This document shows positions 1 through 7,186 of a stretch of 14,551 bases of DNA, in pieces (the stretch's first letter is position 1; each line of letters starts with the position of its first letter). This DNA comes from Pseudomonadota bacterium (GTDB taxonomy: Bacteria > Pseudomonadota > Gammaproteobacteria > JAKAQQ01). The stretch is taken from the NCBI GenBank assembly GCA_021852325.1, contig JAJZNM010000185.1, forward strand, positions 1-14,551, given 5' to 3'. A program made the translations under genes and the position numbers. The notes beneath the pieces were generated by a model. The model saw only the letters and a list, made by a program, of their open reading frames with translations. It did no database searches and was not told where the DNA came from.

Positions 1-882
1 ATGTTCCCGCTCCCGGAGCGGGCGATAGACCCATGCCGAGGGCCCATCCCGGGCGAGGGGCTCGAGCCGGGGCGCGAGACGCCGGGCCCGCCCCCCGGCC
101 AGCACGGCGGCATTGTCCCGGTACGCAAGCAGCACGGAGCCCGGATGGTCGTCATGCGTGGCCTGGATGAGTCCGAAGAGCGTCAGATCGAGGCTTTGCC
201 CGTCCATCTCGAGCGGCGAGTGGAAAATGTGATGGCGGCAATGTTCAGAATGGATCTGGGCCCACATCATAAGCTCGGCGTCGGTCGGATCGCGGCCAAG
301 ATCCCGGAAGAGTTTGAGGAGATGCCGCCGCTCACGCACCCCGAGTCCGACTCCGAGTACGAGGTCCGCCTGGATGAGTGCCTGCTCGCCCTGGGAGGCG
401 AGCGGGATGATCACGAGCGGACGCGGTGTGAGCTTCTGGAACAGGGCATGGGCTTCCTCTGGCGCGCGGAGCACGCTTTCGGTCAGTGGATCGGCGACGA
501 CCGCACTCAACCTCGTCTGGTCCGCTTCGAGGTTTGGGCATCCGGACAGGGTGTAGCCGATTCCCCGCTCGATCCGTCCGAGGCTTCCAAGACCGGTCCG
601 TTCCAGGATGTCGGTGGCCTTCGAGGACCAGGGGGAAACCGTCCCGAGTCTCGGCACGACCCAAAGATCGGGTTGGCTACCAGCAGATCGAGGCGGGGTT
701 TCATCCTGGCCTCCCACGAGATCGCGGAGTGCCTGCTCCTCACCGGGATCCGGATCGTTTTCGACGAAATAGAAGAAATGCGCGCCCGCGAGATGGCCAT
801 AGGCCCCGGCCTGGATCCAGCGTTCCTCGATCTTTCTCAGGCGGAAGGGTGAGAGGGCAAGGCCTCCCCTGAAACAGCGCAA
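1..882 (-). CDS. purL: Phosphoribosylformylglycinamidine synthase, N-terminal part (cut by window edge)
   Basis: Fourth step of de novo purine synthesis: ATP- and glutamine-dependent conversion of FGAR to FGAM in the cytoplasm. The 294 codons present cover the N-terminal PurS-like domain, the linker and the start of the first synthase domain. Key matches to the single-chain enterobacterial-type enzyme are FRGGLALSPFR at the start, GTVSPWSSKATDI, RIERGIGY, and the linker AQIHSEHCRHHIF (canonical SEHCRHK). The reading frame opens just after a TGA; the only usable start before the conserved region is the TTG at 882, with a weak AGGT upstream, and this gives the family's usual N-terminus. The 3' two-thirds, including the glutaminase domain, lie outside the window. 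A promoter with a perfect TATAAT lies about 40 bases upstream. Identity is secure; the TTG start is inferred. Confidence 0.95.
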   Translation of the reverse strand, partial: MRCFRGGLALSPFRLRKIEERWIQAGAYGHLAGAHFFYFVENDPDPGEEQALRDLVGGQDETPPRSAGSQPDLWVVPRLGTVSPWSSKATDILERTGLGSLGRIERGIGYTLSGCPNLEADQTRLSAVVADPLTESVLRAPEEAHALFQKLTPRPLVIIPLASQGEQALIQADLVLGVGLGVRERRHLLKLFRDLGRDPTDAELMMWAQIHSEHCRHHIFHSPLEMDGQSLDLTLFGLIQATHDDHPGSVLLAYRDNAAVLAGGRARRLAPRLEPLARDGPSAWVYRPLREREH

Positions 883-923
883 GGTGGGTACCTGATGTCA
901 GCCGACCCCGGATGGTCCCTTCA

Positions 924-952
924 ATTATAAGTTCGTTCCGGGACGGTGACCG
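924..952 (-). promoter_or_regulatory. Candidate sigma-70 promoter of purL
   Basis: On the minus strand a perfect -10 TATAAT (924-929) is preceded, with a 17-base spacer, by a weak -35 CGGTCA (947-952). The predicted transcript starts near 917, about 35 bases before the purL TTG. It sits in the 131-bp gap between the DUF1820 gene and purL. I saw no clear PurR-type operator. Confidence 0.5.
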
Positions 953-969
953 AAAGGGATGGCCGGCCG

Positions 970-984
970 GACCCGATGCGGGTC
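970..984 (-). terminator. Small GC hairpin after the DUF1820 gene
   Basis: GACCCG and CGGGTC form a perfect 6-bp stem with a 3-base loop, 29 bases past the DUF1820 stop codon. No T tract follows on the minus strand, so intrinsic termination is only possible, not shown. It would separate the upstream transcript from the purL promoter. Confidence 0.25.
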
Positions 985-1013
985 TGTCCGCCCGGTTCGG
1001 GAGGGCCCGCGCG

Positions 1014-1361
1014 CTATTTCTTGGGCTCGCGACCGGCCGGATAGACAAACGGGAAAGGCGTCACATTGCTGCCCTCGAGGGAGACAATGCGCGCGATGCC
1101 TTCCTGTGCCACCTCATCGACCCGGAAGACGGCATGCATCGGAACCTGGACTCGGCGCACGCCCGAAAACTCGTCACGAAGACGCTCCTCTCCCGGATCG
1201 ATCACCCGCTCCGTACGCTGGCCGAACACGAAATCCTCGAGCGTCACGAACCCCCAAAGGCCATCCTGGTGCACCTTGCGCACGAACACCTCGTACACCT
1301 TGCCCTGGTTGAGAAAGGAGACGCGATAGAGGGGGCGGGAGGGAACCGTCGGGCTATTCAT
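1014..1361 (-). CDS. DUF1820 family protein
   Basis: A 115-residue cytoplasmic protein of unknown function, recognised as DUF1820, a small family I know mainly from Gammaproteobacteria. Visible family features are YRVSFLNQGKVYEVFVRKV near the N-terminus, GFVTLEDFVFGQ in the middle, and VPMHAVFRVDEVAQEG towards the C-terminus, with a short lysine-ending tail. There is no signal peptide, membrane segment or cysteine pair. The ATG at 1361 gives the family's normal length; its Shine-Dalgarno is poor. It follows the thioredoxin-like gene by 48 bases and may be co-transcribed with it. Function should not be guessed from the neighbours. Confidence 0.85.
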   Translation of the reverse strand: MNSPTVPSRPLYRVSFLNQGKVYEVFVRKVHQDGLWGFVTLEDFVFGQRTERVIDPGEERLRDEFSGVRRVQVPMHAVFRVDEVAQEGIARIVSLEGSNVTPFPFVYPAGREPKK

Positions 1362-1409
1362 CGGGGTCTGGGGTATGAGGGAACGACTGGAGGTGACTCC
1401 GTTGGGGCT

Positions 1410-1967
1410 TCAGTGTCGCCACTTGATGCTGCAACCGATCGCCGGATGCTGCAGAGCGGGCGGAGCCTCCCCGCAAAGCAGCCGGTCACAGGCCGAGGCG
1501 AGCTCCGCTCCGTTGACCGGCTTGCGGTTGCCGGGCGAGGAGGCATCGAAGCGTCCACGGTAATAGAGCTTTCGCGCGGCATCAAACAGGAAAAACTCGG
1601 GGGTGCAGGCCGCATGGAGCGCACGAACGAAATCCTGGCTCTCGTCATAAAGATACGGGAACCCGAATCCGAGTTCGACGGCCTCACGTGCGAGTTCCTC
1701 AGGCGCATCATCCGGGTAGGCACCGGGATCATTTCCGCTCACGGCCAAAGATGCGATGCCGGAAGGGGCATAGCGGGCGGCGAAGGGAGCCAGTTGAGTG
1801 CGGAGGTGTTTCACATACGGACAGTGGTTACAGATCACCATGACGAGGAGTCCGGCCGGTGGCCGGAGGGTGCCCACCTCGATCCAGGTTCCCGCACGGG
1901 GATCCAGGAGCCGGGCCTCAGGCAGGAGCGAGCCCAGGGCTAGGGGCTTATCTTGCACGGTTGGCAC
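1410..1967 (-). CDS. Thioredoxin-fold AhpC/TSA-like protein
   Basis: A 185-residue thioredoxin-superfamily protein of the group often annotated as thioredoxin family or AhpC/TSA protein. It has a redox-type motif Cys46-Asn-His-Cys49 followed by Pro (CNHCPYVKH), a cis-Pro region at CTPEFFLFD (Cys121), YRGRFD, and the usual C-terminal GCSIKW signature with Cys179. A thiol-disulfide or peroxide-related role is likely, but the substrate is unknown. No signal peptide is seen, so it is probably cytoplasmic. The start is the GTG at 1967, preceded by GGAG at 8 bases; an in-frame GTG also lies three codons on. It is 102 bases downstream of aspS, with a possible promoter between, and 48 bases upstream of the DUF1820 gene. 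Confidence 0.85.
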   Translation of the reverse strand: MPTVQDKPLALGSLLPEARLLDPRAGTWIEVGTLRPPAGLLVMVICNHCPYVKHLRTQLAPFAARYAPSGIASLAVSGNDPGAYPDDAPEELAREAVELGFGFPYLYDESQDFVRALHAACTPEFFLFDAARKLYYRGRFDASSPGNRKPVNGAELASACDRLLCGEAPPALQHPAIGCSIKWRH

Positions 1968-2033
1968 GAATCAGGCTCCACGGAGTGGGCAGATCCCACG
2001 AAACCACATCCGGTCTGCACGCATCATGCACGC

Positions 2034-2039
2034 ATTGTA
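2034..2039 (-). promoter_or_regulatory. Possible -10 element for the thioredoxin-like gene
   Basis: TACAAT (5 of 6 to TATAAT) lies on the minus strand 66 bases before the GTG start, in the gap after aspS. No convincing -35 is found at 16-18 bases, so this is a weak call; read-through from aspS is the alternative. Confidence 0.3.
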
Positions 2040-2069
2040 GCCGGTTTCGGACCGATCGCGGAGTGGTCT

Positions 2070-3845
2070 TCAGGGTTCCGGGCGGGTCCGGACCTGGATG
2101 CCGAGTTCGCGAAGCTGTGTGACCGTGACCGTGCCCGGCGCACCCGTCAGGAGGTCGGTGGCCGAATGGGTCTTCGGGAAGGCAATGACCTCGCGGATGT
2201 TCTCGGCCCCGGTCATGAGCATCACGAGACGGTCGAGCCCGAAGGCCATACCTCCGTGGGGCGGTGCCCCAAAACTCAGCGCCTCGAGCAGAAACCCGAA
2301 TTTTTCCTCCATCTCCGCGGGAGCCAGCCCGAGAAGTGCAAAGATCTGCCGCTGGAGATCCGGGTCGTGGATGCGGATCGAGCCGCCACCCACTTCATAC
2401 CCGTTGAGCACGAGATCATAGGCCCGGGACCGGACCCGCGCCGGATCTTCCCCGAGGAGCGGAAGATCCATGGCCTTCGGTGCCGTGAACGGGTGATGGA
2501 GCGCCTGGAAGCGGTGCTCCTCCTCGCTCCACTCGAACATCGGGAAATCGACCACCCAAAGGGGTGCAAATCCGTCCCGCAAGAGGCCCAAGTCGCGTCC
2601 GAGCCGTGTGCGGAGCTGACCCAGCACCTCGTTCACCCCCTTCGCCGCGCCGGCCCCGAACAGGAGGAGATCGCCCGCAAGCGCTCCGGTGCGCTCGATG
2701 AGGGTCCGGAGGAAACCGGGCTCGAGAAACTTGACGATCGGGGAGGCGAGCCCGTCCGGAAGGCGGGCCGGGTCTGTCACCCGGATCCAGGCGAGGCCCG
2801 GGGCGCCGAGCGATTTCGCGAACCCGGTCAGCTCGTCGATCTGGCCGCGGCTGAGCGCGCCCCCGCGCGGCAGGCGCAGAGCGGCAACCCGGCCGTCCGG
2901 AAGCCGGGCGGCATCCTGGAAGACCTTGAATGCCGTATGCTGGGCCAAGTCGGTGAGTTCCGTCAGGACCAAGGGATTGCGGAGATCCGGCTTGTCGCTC
3001 CCATAGCGTGCGAGCGCTTCCGCATAGGTGAGACGCGGGATCGGATCCGGCAGGGCGGGCGCCTCGAGCCGATGAAAGAGGGTCCGGACCATTTCCTCCA
3101 TGAGTCCCATGAACGCTTCCTCGTCGAGGAACGAGGTCTCGATATCGAGCTGGGTAAACTCCGGCTGGCGGTCGGCGCGGAGATCCTCGTCGCGGAAGCA
3201 GCGCACGATCTGATAATAGCGGTCGAGCCCCCCGATCATGAGAATCTGCTTGAACAGCTGTGGAGACTGCGGCAAGGCAAAGAACCGGCCAGGGTGGATC
3301 CGGCTCGGCACGAGATAATCGCGCGCGCCCTCCGGCGTGGCCCGCGTGAGGATCGGGGTTTCGACCTCGACAAACCCGCGCGCATCGAGGAAAGCGCGCA
3401 GAAGACGTGCGATGGAGGCGCGTTGACGCAGCCGGTTCTGCAAGAGGGGACGCCGGAGATCGAGGTAGCGGTAACGCAGGCGCACCTCCTCGCTCGTCTC
3501 CGGGTCGTCGAGCGAGAAGGGCAAGGCTTCAGCACGATTCAGGATCTCGAGCGCGCGGACGCGGATTTCGATCCGCCCGGTTGCGAGGTCCGGATTTTCC
3601 GTGCCCGGCGGCCGCAGCGATACCTCGCCTTGGACCGCGATCACGAACTCGGCCCGGAGCCGCTCGGCGCGCGCAAAGAGCTCCCCCTCCTCCGGGGAAA
3701 ACACCAGCTGGACGAGGCCACTGAAATCGCGGAGATCAATAAAGATGACGCCACCGTGGTCGCGCCGGTGGTGCACCCAGCCGGCCAGCCGGACCCGCTG
3801 GCCCACCGTGTTCTCGGGTATCGCACCGCAGGGGTGGTCACGCAT
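2070..3845 (-). CDS. aspS: Aspartyl-tRNA synthetase, non-discriminating signature
   Basis: Class II aminoacyl-tRNA synthetase that charges tRNA with aspartate. Length (591 residues) matches bacterial AspRS. In order: N-terminal OB-fold anticodon domain (GWVHHRRDHGGVIFIDLRD), motif 1 and 2 regions with YRYLDLRRP, PEGARDYLVPSR, FRDEDLRADRQPEFTQLD, a GAD insertion domain, then motif 3 (AFGLDRLVMLMTG) and GGGSIRIHD. His30 (in RRDHGG) and Gly81 (in RPPGTENPD) align with His31 and Gly83 of Pseudomonas aeruginosa non-discriminating AspRS, where E. coli has Leu and Lys. It is therefore predicted to make Asp-tRNA(Asn) as well, for GatCAB to amidate. The ATG at 3845 gives the standard N-terminus. It has its own strong promoter and lies 87 bases after the FmdB-type gene. 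Confidence 0.98.
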   Translation of the reverse strand: MRDHPCGAIPENTVGQRVRLAGWVHHRRDHGGVIFIDLRDFSGLVQLVFSPEEGELFARAERLRAEFVIAVQGEVSLRPPGTENPDLATGRIEIRVRALEILNRAEALPFSLDDPETSEEVRLRYRYLDLRRPLLQNRLRQRASIARLLRAFLDARGFVEVETPILTRATPEGARDYLVPSRIHPGRFFALPQSPQLFKQILMIGGLDRYYQIVRCFRDEDLRADRQPEFTQLDIETSFLDEEAFMGLMEEMVRTLFHRLEAPALPDPIPRLTYAEALARYGSDKPDLRNPLVLTELTDLAQHTAFKVFQDAARLPDGRVAALRLPRGGALSRGQIDELTGFAKSLGAPGLAWIRVTDPARLPDGLASPIVKFLEPGFLRTLIERTGALAGDLLLFGAGAAKGVNEVLGQLRTRLGRDLGLLRDGFAPLWVVDFPMFEWSEEEHRFQALHHPFTAPKAMDLPLLGEDPARVRSRAYDLVLNGYEVGGGSIRIHDPDLQRQIFALLGLAPAEMEEKFGFLLEALSFGAPPHGGMAFGLDRLVMLMTGAENIREVIAFPKTHSATDLLTGAPGTVTVTQLRELGIQVRTRPEP

Positions 3846-3877
3846 GCATGGGGTCCCGCACGGTACGCAAAGGGGCG

Positions 3878-3906
3878 ATTTTATCGGGAACGGCTGCGTA
3901 TCTCAA
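3878..3906 (-). promoter_or_regulatory. Sigma-70 type promoter of aspS
   Basis: Minus-strand -35 TTGAGA (3901-3906) and -10 TAAAAT (3878-3883), each 5 of 6 to consensus, with the ideal 17-base spacer. Transcription should begin near 3871, giving a leader of about 26 bases. It lies in the 87-bp gap after the FmdB-type gene, so aspS need not depend on upstream read-through. Confidence 0.65.
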
Positions 3907-3932
3907 GCGCGGCTACCGCCCGGCCCCCGGAA

Positions 3933-4367
3933 TCAGGAATCCGGACCCGGATGAGCGGGTTTGGCCGGCTGGGCCTGGACCTTGCCCTCGGGCTTTGCCG
4001 TCATCGGTTTTTCGGGTGCGGGCTTCTTCACTCCATCCGGCTTCACGGGAGCGCCTGGGGAGGGAGACGGGTGAGCCTCGGCGGGGGGCGCACTCGCGCC
4101 TCCGTCCGGCTGGGTGGGACTCCCGGCCTCGGTCTTGGCCGGCGTCTTCTGGCCACCGTCCTCGCCGTAGACGTTGTGCCGGTCTCCGGACTTGAAATCC
4201 GTTTCATACCAGCCACTGCCCTTGAGACGGAACACCGTGGCCGACATCACCCGCCTGAGCTTCGGACTTCCGCACTTCGGGCAATGGTCGAGATCGGGCT
4301 CATCCACCTTCTGGAGTGCCTCGCTCATCTCGCCGCACGCATCGCAACGGTACTCATATATCGGCAT
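3933..4367 (-). CDS. FmdB-type zinc-ribbon protein
   Basis: A 144-residue protein with the N-terminal FmdB/CxxC_CxxC_SSSS putative regulatory domain: MPIYEYRC start, then two CxxC pairs (Cys8/Cys11 and Cys29/Cys32) expected to bind one zinc, and VFRLKGSGWYETD. From about residue 72 the protein is a low-complexity Pro/Ala/Lys/Glu-rich tail, probably disordered and longer than in most relatives. The molecular role of these proteins is not established. I chose the ATG at 4367, not one 15 codons upstream, because MPIYEYRC is the family start and a good GGAGGG lies 7 bases before it. Its position directly upstream of aspS is common in proteobacteria. Confidence 0.88.
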   Translation of the reverse strand: MPIYEYRCDACGEMSEALQKVDEPDLDHCPKCGSPKLRRVMSATVFRLKGSGWYETDFKSGDRHNVYGEDGGQKTPAKTEAGSPTQPDGGASAPPAEAHPSPSPGAPVKPDGVKKPAPEKPMTAKPEGKVQAQPAKPAHPGPDS

Positions 4368-4374
4368 GCACCGA

Positions 4375-4380
4375 CCCTCC
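4375..4380 (-). promoter_or_regulatory. Ribosome binding site fixing the FmdB-type start
   Basis: GGAGGG on the minus strand, 7 bases before the ATG at 4367. It supports that start over the longer in-frame reading beginning at 4412. Confidence 0.7.
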
Positions 4381-4447
4381 AGCGGGCAGAGCGAGCGGCC
4401 TTCGCCGCTCATTCCGCCTGAATGATTCCGACTGCATGGGGACGAGG

Positions 4448-4473
4448 GCCCCCGGGTTCAAGTCCCCGGGGGC
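4448..4473 (-). terminator. Strong GC hairpin after the S10 peptidase gene
   Basis: GCCCCCGGG (4448-4456) pairs perfectly with CCCGGGGGC (4465-4473) around an 8-base loop, beginning 14 bases past the peptidase stop. No T tract follows on the minus strand, so a classical Rho-independent terminator is not proven, but the position suits termination or 3'-end protection. On the plus strand the loop region resembles a tRNA T-arm, but no tRNA can be folded around it. Confidence 0.4.
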
Positions 4474-4487
4474 GGTCCCGGGATCTC

Positions 4488-6029
4488 TTACCTTCGGGAG
4501 GCCTCGTCGATGAAGTGGTCCATCTTGGCCGCGATCACCGGCATGGCTTTCGGATTGAGATAAAGCATATGGCCCGTCGGGTAATACTCGAAATGGATAT
4601 GGGTGAGGAACCGGGCCGGCAAGCCCATGTGCATGAGCGTGTAGTGCGTGGCATAAAACGGGGTGGCCAGGTCGAAATACCCGTTATTCGCCATGAGTTG
4701 GAGCGCCGGATCGTTGGTCATGGCCCGGGCGAGTGCCGGGGCGACATTGTCATACCCGATGTCTCCGACGCCCGCATCGAGATCGTGGATCGGCGGGTAA
4801 TATTTCCAGTTCCAGTCCCGGAAGACCGTATTGCTGTCCTGCTTGTAGATGTGAGTGGTGTGAAAGCCGAGATGGTCGGTCACATAGCTCTCGAAGGTGG
4901 CCGTGAGCGCCCCCCAGATCGCGGTCGTCGTGGCACCGGCCGCGCTCGAACCCCCGGCCGGCATGAGCGGCTGGAGTTCCGGCACACTGAAGCGGGCATC
5001 ATAGCGGCCGGTCGTGGCCTGAGCCGATCCGAGTACCCGACGCATGAAGACCGGGAGGGTCATCCGGAGGTTGGCCCGGATCCACATCCGGACCGGGATC
5101 CCCGTGAAGTGCGAGAGCGACCGGGCGATCTGGAGCTTTTGCGCGGCACCGAGCCTCGCTCCTTCAAAGAGCGCGTGCGCATAGGGGCCGGACGCAAACG
5201 TTTCGGCGGCGTGCACGAAATCGGGCAGGCTCGCCGGACGGGGATGGATCCGGTGGTGGTACCAGGCGACCGCCGCATAGGACGGCAGATAGAGCTCATA
5301 GGGGAGATCGTTGCCGAGCCCGAAGTTGATGGTCGGGAACTCGAGCACGGTCGAGCAGAGAATGATGCCATTGAGGTAGATTCCCTTCGCCACGAGGAGC
5401 TGGCCGAGCACGGCCGATCGGGTCGTCCCGTAACTTTCACCGAGGAGGAACTTGGGCGAGTCCCAGCGTCCGAAATGGTTGAGATAGTCTTCGATGAACT
5501 GGGCAAACGTCCGGGCATCGGCGTGGATGCCATAAAAATCCTTCGGCTGGCCGACGCCGATGATGCGGCTGTAACCCGTACCCACGGCATCGATGAACAC
5601 GAGATCGGTCGCGGGCAGGATCGTGTCCGGATTCGGGACGACGCGATAGGGCGGTGCCGTGGCACGGTTGCCGGCCGCACCCGGTGAGGGCCAGATGATC
5701 TTGCGCGGACCGAATCCCCCGAAATCCACAAGCGCCGAGGCAAAACCGGGCCCGCCGTTGTAGGCGAAGGTGATCGGACGGTGGGCTTCGTTCCGGACGC
5801 CATCCAGGGTGTAGGCGATATAGAACACCTTGGCCGTGGGCTCGCCCTTGGCATTGCGGAGGATGAGCGTGCCAGCACGGGCCGTGTAGTGTTCATCATG
5901 CCCCCCGACGATCACGTGGTGACGGGTCACGACCGAGCGGCCATGGATGGGCGCGACCTTGGCGGCGTGCGCTCCGATCCACGGGGCCAGGGTCAAAACC
6001 AGCGCGGACGCCAGTGCTCGCTTCAACAT
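4488..6029 (-). CDS. Secreted serine carboxypeptidase, family S10
   Basis: A 513-residue alpha/beta-hydrolase of peptidase family S10, predicted to remove C-terminal residues from peptides, typically at acidic pH. A cleavable signal peptide is visible: MLKR, a hydrophobic core, then AHA at about residue 22, so it should be exported to the periplasm or beyond. NGGPG (91-95) is the oxyanion-hole motif; the triad is read as Ser199 in GESYG, Asp453 in NNGYFDLATPF and His487 in TGHMLY. Nothing is missing from the catalytic set. The ATG at 6029 is preceded by a GGGAGAG stretch. It begins 143 bases after argC, past two hairpins and with a possible -10 of its own, so it is probably not part of the arginine operon. 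A role in removing acyl groups from arginine intermediates is unlikely given export. Confidence 0.9.
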   Translation of the reverse strand: MLKRALASALVLTLAPWIGAHAAKVAPIHGRSVVTRHHVIVGGHDEHYTARAGTLILRNAKGEPTAKVFYIAYTLDGVRNEAHRPITFAYNGGPGFASALVDFGGFGPRKIIWPSPGAAGNRATAPPYRVVPNPDTILPATDLVFIDAVGTGYSRIIGVGQPKDFYGIHADARTFAQFIEDYLNHFGRWDSPKFLLGESYGTTRSAVLGQLLVAKGIYLNGIILCSTVLEFPTINFGLGNDLPYELYLPSYAAVAWYHHRIHPRPASLPDFVHAAETFASGPYAHALFEGARLGAAQKLQIARSLSHFTGIPVRMWIRANLRMTLPVFMRRVLGSAQATTGRYDARFSVPELQPLMPAGGSSAAGATTTAIWGALTATFESYVTDHLGFHTTHIYKQDSNTVFRDWNWKYYPPIHDLDAGVGDIGYDNVAPALARAMTNDPALQLMANNGYFDLATPFYATHYTLMHMGLPARFLTHIHFEYYPTGHMLYLNPKAMPVIAAKMDHFIDEASRR

Positions 6030-6061
6030 CGTCTCTCTCCCGTGGCAAGTTGGACCTTGAA

Positions 6062-6067
6062 AGTATA
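6062..6067 (-). promoter_or_regulatory. Possible -10 element for the S10 peptidase gene
   Basis: TATACT (5 of 6 to consensus) on the minus strand, 32 bases before the peptidase ATG. No recognisable -35 lies at the usual distance; the region upstream is a GC hairpin. Confidence 0.35.
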
Positions 6068-6084
6068 AGCCACCTGTGCCTCGA

Positions 6085-6100
6085 GGCGGGCAGACCCGCC
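6085..6100 (-). terminator. GC hairpin between argC and the S10 peptidase gene
   Basis: GGCGGG and CCCGCC form a perfect 6-bp stem with a 4-base loop. No T run follows. With the hairpin at 6138-6159 it could mark the end of the arginine operon. Confidence 0.3.
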
Positions 6101-6137
6101 CGGACCCCCGGTTTGCGCAGACGCATCTTAGTCATGA

Positions 6138-6159
6138 CCGGCACCCGGGACGTGCCCGG
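6138..6159 (-). terminator. Hairpin just after the argC stop
   Basis: CCGGCAC (6138-6144) pairs with GTGC-CCGG (6152-6159) with one bulged base and a 7-base loop, starting 13 bases beyond the argC stop. It lacks a following T tract on the minus strand, so it may act as a 3'-end stabiliser or Rho-linked end and not an intrinsic terminator. Confidence 0.3.
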
Positions 6160-6172
6160 CAGAGCCCTTCCC

Positions 6173-7186
6173 TCAGGCCGGATAGGGGCCTGCGAGGCGG
6201 TCGAGCCCCCGATCCACCGGCCAGCCACAGGCGATGTTGAGATTTTGGATCGCCTGTCCGGCCATGCCCTTCACAAGGTTGTCGAGGACCACGAAGACCG
6301 CCACCCGCAGTCCCTCTACGGCGCCGCCGATGAGGCAGCGATTGCTCCCGACGACTTCGAGGAGCCCGGGCGGCGGCTCCACCCAGAGCACGAACGGGCT
6401 TGGGGCATAGCTTTCCCGGTAGAGGCGTGCCAGCGCCGCCTCCGTGACGGGACGGGTCAGGCGGGCCTCGATCGTGACCAGGATTCCACGGACCCAGGGA
6501 GCGGAATAGGGAATGAAACTCCAGTCGACCGGATGGGCATGGCGCGCGAGCATGCGGTCGACTTCGCGCTGGTGCCGGTGCTGGAACGGCTGGTAGGGAC
6601 GGACGTTGTGTGCACGGAATGGATGGTGCGTCCGTTCTGTCGGGGTGAGTCCGGCACCCGAGGATCCCGTGAAGCCATAGGCGGAGGCGTCCTCGAGTTC
6701 CAGGTTGCGGGCGAGGGGCAGGAGCCCGAGCGCGAGAGCGGTTGCGAAGCAGCCGGGATTCGCGATGCGGCGGGCACCCCTCAGGTCCTCGGCCATCCAT
6801 TCGCTCAGTCCGTAGCAGAAACCGCCCGGCGACCCCTCGAGCCTGAAATCAGGAGATAGGTCGATCAGGAGGATCCGCTCCGCAAGACCCGCCTCCTGCC
6901 ATGCCGTCTCGAGTGTGGGGTATTGCGCTGCGAGTTCACCGTGACGGAGCGCGGAAAAAACGACGATCCGCTCCGACTCGGCGAGCCTCGTCCAGTCGAC
7001 TTCGTCCACGAAGCGCTCGATCCGGGCGCGGTTGCCGAGGTTCGGGTGCACCGCGGACCAGTTCCTGCCGGATTGCGAACGCGATACGGCATGGGTCACG
7101 CGCACCCCGTCATGGAGTTCGAGCAGGCGCAGGAGCTCGCCCCCGCCGAAGCTCGCCGCACCGAGGATGACCACGGGGTGGGTCAT
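6173..7186 (-). CDS. argC: N-acyl-gamma-glutamyl-phosphate reductase
   Basis: Third step of arginine synthesis: NADPH-dependent reduction of N-acylglutamyl phosphate to the semialdehyde. The 337-residue protein has an N-terminal Rossmann region with GAASFGGGEL (residues 9-18; canonical GASGYTGAEL), ANPGCFATA with catalytic Cys146, TGSSGAG, FIPYSAPWVRGI, and the C-terminal DNLVKGMAGQAIQNLN. NPGCFAT and the overall spacing recall the Bacteroidota type more than enteric ArgC, as I remember those sequences. The acyl group handled is inferred from the neighbouring ArgF' to be succinyl, or acetyl. The ATG overlaps the stop of the P-loop gene by 4 bases (ATGA at 7186-7183). Last gene of the operon. 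LysW-linked LysY-type reductases are an alternative, but no LysW-like carrier is seen. Confidence 0.93.
   Translation of the reverse strand: MTHPVVILGAASFGGGELLRLLELHDGVRVTHAVSRSQSGRNWSAVHPNLGNRARIERFVDEVDWTRLAESERIVVFSALRHGELAAQYPTLETAWQEAGLAERILLIDLSPDFRLEGSPGGFCYGLSEWMAEDLRGARRIANPGCFATALALGLLPLARNLELEDASAYGFTGSSGAGLTPTERTHHPFRAHNVRPYQPFQHRHQREVDRMLARHAHPVDWSFIPYSAPWVRGILVTIEARLTRPVTEAALARLYRESYAPSPFVLWVEPPPGLLEVVGSNRCLIGGAVEGLRVAVFVVLDNLVKGMAGQAIQNLNIACGWPVDRGLDRLAGPYPA

Noticed and set aside
1..852. Plus-strand open frame of 283 codons at the left edge
   Set aside because: The minus strand here encodes PurL with several unmistakable motifs; the plus frame is its shadow.
1953..4421. Plus-strand open frame of 822 codons covering aspS and the FmdB-type gene
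   Set aside because: It runs antisense to two clearly recognised genes, has no family motifs, and is rich in Arg, Glu and Pro, as expected for a shadow frame in GC-rich DNA.
4420..4490. tRNA gene suggested by a GGTTCAAGTCC segment on the plus strand
   Set aside because: No acceptor, D or anticodon arms can be paired with it, and the T stem has a mismatch; a symmetric hairpin explains the segment better.
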